64,000 bases of DNA from JASDSY01 sp041441465. GTDB lineage: Bacteria > Muiribacteriota > UBA9980. Below, in pieces: positions 43,813-51,502 of the stretch. Both the position numbers and the translations under genes were made by a program. The notes under the pieces were generated by a model. It saw nothing but the letters and a program-made list of their open reading frames with translations. It did not search any database and was not told where the DNA came from. Numbering within the stretch: position 1 is the stretch's first letter; every line of letters starts with the position of its first letter. The stretch covers positions 68,982 through 132,981 of the forward strand of contig JASDSY010000032.1 of NCBI GenBank assembly GCA_041441465.1. Direction: 5' to 3'.

Positions 43813-45468
43813 ATGAAAAGAATTATAATTGTCAGTATTTCATTTATTTACATATTTTTTTCTGTGTTTTTAAGACCAACAGCAGCAGCCGATTTTGATA
43901 TTCTTATTACCGGCGGGGCTGTTTACGACGGTTCTAAAAACGCTCCACGCATGACAGATATCGGGATTATCGCGGATAAAATCGCCGCCGTCGGTGATCT
44001 TTCCAGAAGCAAAGCCAAAAAAGTCATTGATGCCAGTAAAATGATAGTCACTCCGGGTTTTATAGATGTACACAATCATTCTGATTTGATGTTTAGCATT
44101 GCCGGCGAAAAGCGGTATATGGCCATGCTCGTCCCCGCCTGGAAAGGTAATTATAATTATATTACACAGGGCGTAACAACAATAGTCACCGGCCTTTGCG
44201 GTCTTGGATACTCCGATACAAACCAGTGGCTGGGCTTTACCGGCCTCATAAAATATGGTACAAACGTTTATCACCTGTTGCCTTACGGCGCTCTCCGGAC
44301 AAAACTTTTCGGCCAGAACCAGCCTCGCGAACTTACAACGGACCAGCTTGAAAACCTCAAACAGAATGTTGAGAAGGAACTGCAAAACGGAGCATTAGGC
44401 GTTTCGGTAGGCCTTGAATACGCTCCTGATTGCTTTACCACAACGGACGAACTCGTAGAAATTGCAAAAGTTATCCAAAAACATGGCGGCGTCTATGTCG
44501 CTCACATTCGCGACAATACCGGAACAATCGGCAAAAATGGCGTACCCGGTGTGCTTACGGCAATAAAAGAAACTATAGAAATAGGAAAGCGCGCGAAAGT
44601 TCCTGTGCATATCTCGCACATACAGCTTAATCTGCCGTGGAATAGCGTAGAAGCCAGACAGATGTATGGCCTTATCGAAGAAGCGCGCCGCGAGGGCATT
44701 GATATAACCTGTGATCAGCATCCTTATGAGGCGGGATACGCGCCTCTTTCATACCGTCTTTCAGATGAATATAAATCAGCAAACGGCGTTAATGATAAAT
44801 ACAAAACCCCCGAAGGCCGTATTGCCTTAAAAAAAGACGCCGAAAGAATTTTTTCATTTATGAGTCCTGACAGAATACTAATTACATTCTGCCCGGCGGA
44901 TACTAAATATCAGAACAAAACTATCGCTGATATCGCAAAAATGGAAAATTGCACTCCAGCCGAATCTTATGTCAGACTTTGCTGTATGGCCAGCGTACCT
45001 TACGCGCTTTTTTTCGAGATAAGCGACAAAATAAACAGGGAAAATATGCCTCACGATTATGTTTTCACCGTTTCCGACGGCTACACTGTTTTCAAACCAG
45101 GAATGTCGCCGCATCCCAGATTTTACGGATGTTTTCCAAGAAAAATAAAAAAGTTCGCAATTGAGGAAAAACTCATGAGCTTGAACGACGCTATACGGTC
45201 AATGACCTCGCTTCCGGCGGAGAAATTCGGTATTAAAGGCCGCGGAAGAATCGTTTCAGGCTGCTATGCTGATATAGCCGTTATCGATATAGATAAATTT
45301 ACGGACCACGCTACATATACTGAGCGCGACCTATATTCAGAAGGAGTGAAATATCTTTTAGTGAATGGCGTATTTGCGATCGAAGACGGTAAAATTACCG
45401 ATAAATGCGGCGGAAGGCCTTTGAAATTCAAAAATGTTAAAAATTTATTGAACCCAAAAAAGTTTTAA
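43813..45468 (+). CDS. Secreted N-acyl-D-amino-acid deacylase family amidohydrolase
   Basis: A 551-residue amidohydrolase with a signal peptide (FFSVFLRPTAAAD). The N-terminal beta domain (ILITGGAVYDGSKNAPRMTDIGI) is followed by VTPGFIDVHNHSDLMF (metal His87 and His89), VYVAHIRDNTG, VPVHISHIQL, ITCDQHPYEAGYAPL and the C-terminal GRGRIVSGCYADIAVID that closes the TIM barrel. The family hydrolyses N-acyl-D-amino acids or D-dipeptides, which fits a window rich in peptidoglycan hydrolases, but the substrate cannot be fixed. A GGGGGG ribosome binding site precedes the ATG. Confidence 0.88.
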   Translation: MKRIIIVSISFIYIFFSVFLRPTAAADFDILITGGAVYDGSKNAPRMTDIGIIADKIAAVGDLSRSKAKKVIDASKMIVTPGFIDVHNHSDLMFSIAGEKRYMAMLVPAWKGNYNYITQGVTTIVTGLCGLGYSDTNQWLGFTGLIKYGTNVYHLLPYGALRTKLFGQNQPRELTTDQLENLKQNVEKELQNGALGVSVGLEYAPDCFTTTDELVEIAKVIQKHGGVYVAHIRDNTGTIGKNGVPGVLTAIKETIEIGKRAKVPVHISHIQLNLPWNSVEARQMYGLIEEARREGIDITCDQHPYEAGYAPLSYRLSDEYKSANGVNDKYKTPEGRIALKKDAERIFSFMSPDRILITFCPADTKYQNKTIADIAKMENCTPAESYVRLCCMASVPYALFFEISDKINRENMPHDYVFTVSDGYTVFKPGMSPHPRFYGCFPRKIKKFAIEEKLMSLNDAIRSMTSLPAEKFGIKGRGRIVSGCYADIAVIDIDKFTDHATYTERDLYSEGVKYLLVNGVFAIEDGKITDKCGGRPLKFKNVKNLLNPKKF

Positions 45469-45545
45469 GTTATAATATATCAAATTTAACTTTAACAGTA
45501 TTCTTGAATATACTTGAACTGTACTAAAAAATACCTGGGTGATAA

Positions 45546-46114
45546 ATGGAAAATAAAAAAAGTTTATTTTTAAATGTTGTGACATCAGATATTAAAGAAT
45601 CTTCAGTTTTTCTTGTGTTCGCAGGGGAAAAACTGCTGGTGAAAAAAATAAAACCGGCTATGGCTTTGTTAAATTTTCAGATATTTCAGCATATATAAAA
45701 GATATAAAACCCGTAACCACACATTTTATGGGAATTGACAATGAAATTAAGCATTATTTTTTTCAGGCGCAAGATTCATTTAAAATTGAAAAAAACGGAT
45801 TTGAATTTTACGATTTAAGAAGTTTGATGGTTCTTCTGGATCAATCTCAATTCATTTTTGTTTGCAAATCATCGCAGATATTACACTGGGACAAAACTAC
45901 AAAATTTTGCGGCGAATGCGGATCAGAAACCAAACATTCACCGTCTGAACGCGCTCAGCTTATTTTCCAGCAGGAAAAAATACTCGAGGAAAAAGCTAAG
46001 GAAATTAATGAACAACTCGAGGTAATAAGGGTTAAAAAAGTTTATTATGAAAATTTAATCATTGAAAAAGGCGTGGATATGTGGAATCCTTTTATTGAAA
46101 AAGACAGTGATTAA
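45546..46114 (+). pseudogene. Decayed chimera: NudC-like N-terminal half joined to a MerR tail
   Basis: From ATG 45546 the product aligns with the start of NudC (MENKKSLFL, SSVFLVFAGEKLLVKK). An A-rich tract at about 45642-45653 then shifts the frame. In the new frame (open from 45728) it continues as NudC (GIDNEIKHYFFQAQD, LDQSQF, WDKTTKFCGECGSETKHS). At SERAQ it passes in frame into the MerR C-terminal coiled coil: 47 of 54 residues equal the intact MerR at 41888-42358. The NudC part is more diverged and so comes from a separate NudC copy. The zinc ribbon keeps only its first two Cys and the Nudix box is absent, so it cannot be a working NudC. Confidence 0.85.
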
Positions 46115-46230
46115 AAAATTATACCGATATAAAATTATTTAGTTGAATTTGTCTGATAATTATTATAATAAGAATAACACGAAGATTATTTTTTTAGTTA
46201 TTCATAAATTCATTTAATAAAAGACCCTAT

Positions 46231-46284
46231 GAAAAAACATTAAGCTCAAGACTGTTGTGAAATTTAAAGCCGTCTTGAGCTTAA
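46231..46284 (-). terminator. Terminator of the lanthipeptide precursor gene
   Basis: A perfect 13-bp stem (46240-46252 with 46272-46284, TTAAGCTCAAGAC) with a 19-base loop. On the minus strand it is followed by T6. It lies 53 bp after the precursor stop codon. The gap 46115-46230 holds an imperfect relic (near 46162-46186) of the MerR-target spacer sequence AACACGAAG. Confidence 0.85.
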
Positions 46285-46336
46285 TTTATATATAGTTGTT
46301 TTATTTACTATAAAAATGTTTATAAAAAAATAAAGC

Positions 46337-46735
46337 TTATTTTGGGCCATGATAACTCTGAGAAGTTATGTTAATTTCTGTACAGTCGGTCGAAGTGAGG
46401 GCGCCGGCTATGCTTGTTATAGCGCAGTATATTCCGGCCGATACGACGCTGGCTGCAATAAAAGACCCTTTATTTGTGCCTCCTGAAACATTAGACAGGT
46501 CTTTCTCGTCAAGCTCGCTGTTTGAGTTAATTTTATCAATGAGTTCCTGTCTTGCTTCGGTAAGGTCATCTTTTGAAAAATTAAAACCGTTCGTGCTGCC
46601 GAATTTAATTAAATTTTCCATTACCAGATTTTGATTTTCTTTTTGAAGTTTCTGGACCATATTCATATAGTTTTGATGCATTTCTGAGTTTTTTGAGATT
46701 GCAGCGAACATTTTTTTTACGGTTTCCTTACTCAT
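46337..46735 (-). CDS. lanA: Lanthipeptide precursor with Nif11-type leader
   Basis: A 132-residue precursor peptide. Residues 1-86 match the Nif11-like leader (SKETVKKMFAAIS ... GFNFSKDDLTEARQ ... DEKDLSNVSGG), ending in a double-Gly cleavage site at 85-86. The predicted core (87-132) has two Cys (104, 118) and many Ser/Thr, with a hydrophobic stretch around FIAASVVSAGIYCAITSIAGAL. Cys 104 can close on an upstream or nearby Ser/Thr, Cys 118 on the TST cluster at 114-116, giving up to two (methyl)lanthionine rings. GGAGGG precedes the ATG. It lies 152 bp downstream of lanM on the same strand, with its own promoter. Confidence 0.88.
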   Translation of the reverse strand: MSKETVKKMFAAISKNSEMHQNYMNMVQKLQKENQNLVMENLIKFGSTNGFNFSKDDLTEARQELIDKINSNSELDEKDLSNVSGGTNKGSFIAASVVSAGIYCAITSIAGALTSTDCTEINITSQSYHGPK

Positions 46736-46813
46736 TGAAATCCCTCCATAAATATTGTCAGTTAAAAGCTATATAATATATTTCTTGAATTAATGTTTTA
46801 AAAATGTAAAAAT

Positions 46814-46843
46814 ATTTTAACATAAATTGACTATTATTGTCAA
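46814..46843 (-). promoter_or_regulatory. Separate promoter of the lanthipeptide precursor
   Basis: On the minus strand TTGACA (46838-46843) and TAAAAT (46814-46819) are 18 bases apart, in the lanM-lanA spacer. Extra transcription of the precursor over its enzyme is the usual reason for such a promoter. Confidence 0.6.
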
Positions 46844-46887
46844 AATTAATTTTTAATGTAAAAATGGATTTCAGAAAACGATTAAAA

Positions 46888-49800
46888 TTATTGAGGTGAC
46901 AGTATTGTCGATATTTTATCTCCGGCGGCGATTCGTAAGGCCGTATAACCGATTCCGGCCAACCCGGTAAATAATCCCGGGATAAATATTGCCTTGGAAT
47001 CATCGACCGTCAGGGTATATCTGCCGTTTTTTTCTGCCCGGTTGATTATGAAAGAAAATTGCTTTCTGGCATCTTTTAGTAACTCATGGCGTTTTAATGT
47101 AATTGAAGCTTCTATTAAAAATTCGATCTGGCTTGAATAACCGCAACATAAATGATCGCGAAAATTTGGTATTGCTTTAAAATTTTTTGAAAATTCAATT
47201 GAATTTTCAATATCTATTAAAAATTGCGGAGAGTTTATAATGCGAGATAATTCCAGCCGTGAAAAACCTATTCCCGGAGCTCCTGAACACCATCCGTGCA
47301 TAAATGGAACGGTTTCAGAGTTACTTTTATCTTTATTTCTGAAATCAGGCCAGTTTTGGTAATCGGGCGAGTAGCATGCAGTTTCATAATTACATGCTTC
47401 GAGAGCCGCTTCTTTAAAAAGATCATTGTCTGTTATATCATAAACTTTAGCAAGCGCTAAAGCGTAGCCTGATGCGCCGTGAGCGAACCCGGTAAGCGGC
47501 TTATAGGCGTGGGCCGATGGCCAGAGCAACCATTTTTCATATTTGACGTGTTTGGCGAGTAAATATTTGGCGCACTCTTCCGCAAATTTTAAAAGTTTTT
47601 TGTCGCCTGATAATTTATAGAAAGCCACGGCTGTAATTGCGCCTCCTGCAGCTCCTCCCATTATGTCAAGTTCACTATCGTGAGATAAAATACAGGTTTT
47701 AAATAATGCCAGCCCTTTTTTGGCTGATTTTAAAAGTCGGCTTTCGTCAAGATATTTTCCTGAATTATAAAGAGCCCACAAAATTCCGGATATTCCTGTT
47801 GTATAACCGAGCGAATACTTCGCCGCCGAGTTTATCTTGCTTGAATTTTTGATGAATTCTAGAAATTCATCGAAACATTTTACTGCAAGTTCGTGATAAG
47901 CGCTGTCGCCTGTAATTTTTTCGTATGCCGCTAAAAATAACCCTATTCCAGTGCTTCCGTCATATAATGTAATATCGGACGGGCCGATATAATTATAATG
48001 TCTGACAGGATCGTTTTTTAATGTAAGCCATTGCGGTCTGCCGTTTTTTAATATAACACGGTCAGAGATTGTTTGGGCGATATCACGGGCGGTGCTGATA
48101 ATTTTTTTATTATTCAATTCCGGCATTTTGGAGGCATTTTCTGTGTTTATAAATTTTAATTCATTGTTTTGAAAATCGAAGTCAGGAAAACGCGCAGCAA
48201 GTGATGCTTCTATTAAGCTCAATTGATATTCCATGTCGCCGCTGCTTAATTTTTCGATTTGTATTTTCATTCTTTCAATTGCGCTTTTGATATAATAATC
48301 TTCGATTACAATACCGCTCTCGTCATTGACTGAATGGCTGCCGCATGAAAAAATAAAAAGCGGAATATTCATAAAAAGCACCGAACGTCTTTCGGCGTCA
48401 TAAATTTTCCAGAGTTTTTCAATGTCTGCCCCGGTTTCTGCATTTAAAAAAGGTTTGGCCAATCCTTCTGCTTCAATTGAATAAGCGGCGCCGTTTCTCA
48501 TTAAGCCTGGCGATCTAAGGCGTTCAATCATATCTCCATATATTTGCGATTGTCTTGGAAGTGAACGCATGTATGCGTCTGAATTTTCTGAAAGTGAACT
48601 GATTTCTTTAATAAAACCTTCACGGTCGGATAATATGGTTTTATAATAATCGCTGAATCCATTTAATATATCATTTTTGTATTCCATAACGTTCATGAAA
48701 CTGCCGTTAAAATGAGGCACGTTCGGTGATAGACCTGTGTTTCGGTTTATATATGCTCGGCGCATTTTATCCGTATTTATGTCAATCCATTCCCTGGTTG
48801 AGTAAGGAACGTTATCGTCAGGCGTAAGCGCGCCGTAATCTCTTGAAACGTCTTTTGAAATTTGAGTCCATAACGGAAGTATGCAAGTTCGGAGGACAGA
48901 ATCGCCGTCAAGATTAAGATAATTATTTTTGTCAGTGTCGCTAATGTTTTTGTGGTTGAATGGTTTTACAAGCGGATTTAAAAGGGTTTCAAGATCTATA
49001 AATACAGGATCGCAGCCGTCAGCAATAAGGTTTTCCTGATGGAAATCAATTCCGCCGAGTGTGTAGATAATGGCAAGCAACGCCCCGGCTTTATAATAAA
49101 ATAAACTGGCGTCTTCGATTTTTTGTAGCGATGAGTTAGTTATCTCTTCGACCCAGGTATAGCCGTCACCTTCTAAGTGTGTTGGAAGTTTGAATTTAAT
49201 ATCAGGCATTTTTTTTTCGAAGAGTTTGATAATATTCGCCCATAAAGTGTCGGCGTTTCCGTATCGCGGTTTGTAAAAAAGATTCAGGCCGTTTTGAAAT
49301 TCAAATTTAATAACGCTTTTTCCATTATTATGGTGATCGGACAGGTCGGCTTTGACTCTCGAAATGTAACCCGGCTTTTTCGGGACGTTAAATTTTAAGC
49401 TTATTTTAGACACATCTTTATTGAGATTTTTGATGACATCGGCAAAATAAAGCGCCTGTTGAGTGCAAACCGTTGAAATAAGCCGTGCTGCTACCGGATA
49501 ATTTTTTAAAAAATCGATCCATTCGCCAGAAAGCATTCTTTGACAAAATTCCTGATATCGTAGTGATGAATTTTCTCTTAAAGAAGTAAAATTATGGTTA
49601 TTAAGGAAAATAAAATTATTAAATCTCAGATGATCAAAAGAGGATGTGAGGCAGAGCGCAAAGTTTTTATTTAAAATATTTAGAATGTATCTTAGCCAGT
49701 CTTTTAGCGCGCATTCGCTTAAAAATTGATTGTAATTCGGACAGGTTTTTATGAAAATATCATGACATGCCAGAAGCCACGGCGACCATATTTCTTGATA

Positions 49801-50175
49801 AGGCTCTGGTTTTTCAACTGAAAATGTTTTTATTGGCAGTTTTTTCATGATTTCTTCTGTGGAGGCCGGCAGTTTTTCCAGAACGGTGTCGATCAAAACA
49901 AGCCATTCCGGAAGTGGGACTGCATTGTTCCAGCTGACTTTACCTAAAAATGGAATGCATTCAGCCGGGTTTTTACCTAAAAGTTGCATTCTGCGGTTAA
50001 ATCCTTCGTAATTTCCTCCATGAGAAGTGAGAACGCGCCATCTGGTTAATAGTTCATTTTCCTGATTGCGCATATTACAGTCAGCTTCCGCTAAGACTGC
50101 CGCACCGGCAATACGTTCGTCGATAAATGCCGCGCCGGAGGCGATATGCTTTTTTTCTTCATTTGTTAATTTCAT
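46888..50175 (-). CDS. lanM: Type II lanthipeptide synthetase LanM with CCG zinc motif
   Basis: A 1,095-residue bifunctional enzyme. The N-terminal two thirds is the kinase-like dehydratase, which phosphorylates and eliminates Ser/Thr of the core; GLNLFYKPRYGNADTLW, GGIDFHQENLIADG and VFIDLETLL are its ATP-site landmarks. The C-terminal third is the LanC-like cyclase. Its zinc residues are Cys963 (HGWCSGAPG) and Cys1010-Cys1011 (HLCCGYSS). Most LanC domains have Cys-His at the last pair; Cys-Cys marks the CCG group that includes the substrate-tolerant ProcM. It begins 43 bp after the GNAT gene, and its precursor follows. Confidence 0.93.
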   Translation of the reverse strand: MKLTNEEKKHIASGAAFIDERIAGAAVLAEADCNMRNQENELLTRWRVLTSHGGNYEGFNRRMQLLGKNPAECIPFLGKVSWNNAVPLPEWLVLIDTVLEKLPASTEEIMKKLPIKTFSVEKPEPYQEIWSPWLLACHDIFIKTCPNYNQFLSECALKDWLRYILNILNKNFALCLTSSFDHLRFNNFIFLNNHNFTSLRENSSLRYQEFCQRMLSGEWIDFLKNYPVAARLISTVCTQQALYFADVIKNLNKDVSKISLKFNVPKKPGYISRVKADLSDHHNNGKSVIKFEFQNGLNLFYKPRYGNADTLWANIIKLFEKKMPDIKFKLPTHLEGDGYTWVEEITNSSLQKIEDASLFYYKAGALLAIIYTLGGIDFHQENLIADGCDPVFIDLETLLNPLVKPFNHKNISDTDKNNYLNLDGDSVLRTCILPLWTQISKDVSRDYGALTPDDNVPYSTREWIDINTDKMRRAYINRNTGLSPNVPHFNGSFMNVMEYKNDILNGFSDYYKTILSDREGFIKEISSLSENSDAYMRSLPRQSQIYGDMIERLRSPGLMRNGAAYSIEAEGLAKPFLNAETGADIEKLWKIYDAERRSVLFMNIPLFIFSCGSHSVNDESGIVIEDYYIKSAIERMKIQIEKLSSGDMEYQLSLIEASLAARFPDFDFQNNELKFINTENASKMPELNNKKIISTARDIAQTISDRVILKNGRPQWLTLKNDPVRHYNYIGPSDITLYDGSTGIGLFLAAYEKITGDSAYHELAVKCFDEFLEFIKNSSKINSAAKYSLGYTTGISGILWALYNSGKYLDESRLLKSAKKGLALFKTCILSHDSELDIMGGAAGGAITAVAFYKLSGDKKLLKFAEECAKYLLAKHVKYEKWLLWPSAHAYKPLTGFAHGASGYALALAKVYDITDNDLFKEAALEACNYETACYSPDYQNWPDFRNKDKSNSETVPFMHGWCSGAPGIGFSRLELSRIINSPQFLIDIENSIEFSKNFKAIPNFRDHLCCGYSSQIEFLIEASITLKRHELLKDARKQFSFIINRAEKNGRYTLTVDDSKAIFIPGLFTGLAGIGYTALRIAAGDKISTILSPQ

Positions 50176-50218
50176 TGGATCTCTTTGATTAAAAATTTTT
50201 TGTCTAATAAAACAAGCT

Positions 50219-51124
50219 TTAGAATAAAATTTTTTTTCTTATTACCTGATTGTATTGTTCAATTGAGTACTTTGAAAATTTTTTTTTGACCATTTTAAGT
50301 CTGGCATGGTTATCATATCTTACCATGAAAATTGCGTAAGGGTATTTTTGGCTGAGCTCGGTAAGTAAATGACCTCTTATAGAACGCATCTGAAGTGCTA
50401 TGCCGAGCGCGGCACCCTGATATTGAGGCATTATAAAAATTGAATTGTAACAGATTGTATTTTCGTCGTAATAGCTGCATATTGCCCAGCCGATAATGTT
50501 TTTTCCTGCTTTCAAGCCGAGGCTTATTTCAGGGACTATTACCTTTTCATTGATAAAAGGTGAAATCCTTTGATCAAAAAAGCCTTGGCCTTCTAATTCG
50601 CCCATGAGTTGTTTCTTTTCGGCTGACGGTATATCGGTCCAGCTGAATGTTTCGAATCCGTCAGGAAGTTTAGTATATTCCGTTATTGGCATGTCGGCTA
50701 TGCTTTTATCGCATTTGCAGTAATATAATTCGGGCTCGGCGGGAAGGAATCCGCATTTATCCAGAAGGTTATTTATTATCGTAACGAAAGGCCGGTTATC
50801 AAAATAAAAAGTGCTAATGGTCTTTATTTTGCTTTCACGGCATTGCTGCTCGAAAAAATCAATCATTTTTAAAGCAAGGCCGCGGCGGCGGAATTCTTTT
50901 TCGATAAATATGGACATTATATCGGCCTTGCCCGGCGTGTTTAATTGGTTAAGGCCGAGAAGCAAGCCGGCCGGCCGGCCGGCGCGATATAATCCTATAG
51001 GGAAAAGCCTGTCATTTATGACATCCATCCAGGCCAGAAACGGCTTATATTGGCCGTAAGTCATATTATTAAAATGTTGTGTTTCGGATGATCTTAAAAG
51101 CTTTATTTCATAATTGCTATGCAT
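50219..51124 (-). CDS. Tandem GNAT acetyltransferase in the lanthipeptide operon
   Basis: A 301-residue protein with two GNAT-fold halves: residues about 30-130 (LLGLNQLN ... MSIFIEKEFRRRGLALKMIDFF) and about 190-290 (YNSIFIMPQYQGAALGIALQMR). The first has the RRRGLA-type acetyl-CoA loop; the second keeps QYQGAALG, a usable version. AAAGGTG precedes the ATG. Being first in the lanM operon suggests it acetylates the peptide (for example the N-terminus or a Lys of the core) or serves immunity, but this is inferred from position only. Confidence 0.78.
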   Translation of the reverse strand: MHSNYEIKLLRSSETQHFNNMTYGQYKPFLAWMDVINDRLFPIGLYRAGRPAGLLLGLNQLNTPGKADIMSIFIEKEFRRRGLALKMIDFFEQQCRESKIKTISTFYFDNRPFVTIINNLLDKCGFLPAEPELYYCKCDKSIADMPITEYTKLPDGFETFSWTDIPSAEKKQLMGELEGQGFFDQRISPFINEKVIVPEISLGLKAGKNIIGWAICSYYDENTICYNSIFIMPQYQGAALGIALQMRSIRGHLLTELSQKYPYAIFMVRYDNHARLKMVKKKFSKYSIEQYNQVIRKKILF

Positions 51125-51333
51125 GAAGCGGCACCTTTAATGATTTATTGGCGTAATTTGATTAATACAGTAAAAAGTTTTGCGCGGATAGTATCAATGA
51201 TTATAGATATTATGCTTATTAAAAAAATAAACCGGCATTATAAAAAAAAAATGTGAATTTATTTTTCAGGGCAATTTAATTTTTTTGAAACCATAATATA
51301 ATCAAGTAAAGTGGGGTTCAAACAAAAATAGTA

Positions 51334-51408
51334 TATCATAAAAATCAGTTTCTGAAAATCAATATTTTTTAGTTAAAAATAGATTGTAAAAAATTGATTT
51401 TTATGATA
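51334..51408. repeat. Inverted repeat in the divergent RiPP control region
   Basis: TATCATAAAAATCA (51334-51347) is repeated exactly inverted at 51395-51408, 47 bases apart. A third copy of ATTGATTTTTAT lies at 51449-51460. The region separates the GNAT-lanM operon from the plus-strand radical SAM operon, so these may be sites for a shared regulator. The rest of 51125-51502 is AT-rich with no gene. Confidence 0.55.
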
Positions 51409-51502
51409 GTTTACATCAAGATTTTGTTTTGATGCTGCAATAATTAAAATTGATTTTTATTAAAAAAATTATTTTATAAAATAAATCGCATGTGGTGATA
51501 AT

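Noticed and set aside
45469..46336. Insertion sequence or transposon around the NudC::MerR chimera
   Set aside because: No transposase, terminal inverted repeats or target duplications were found nearby.
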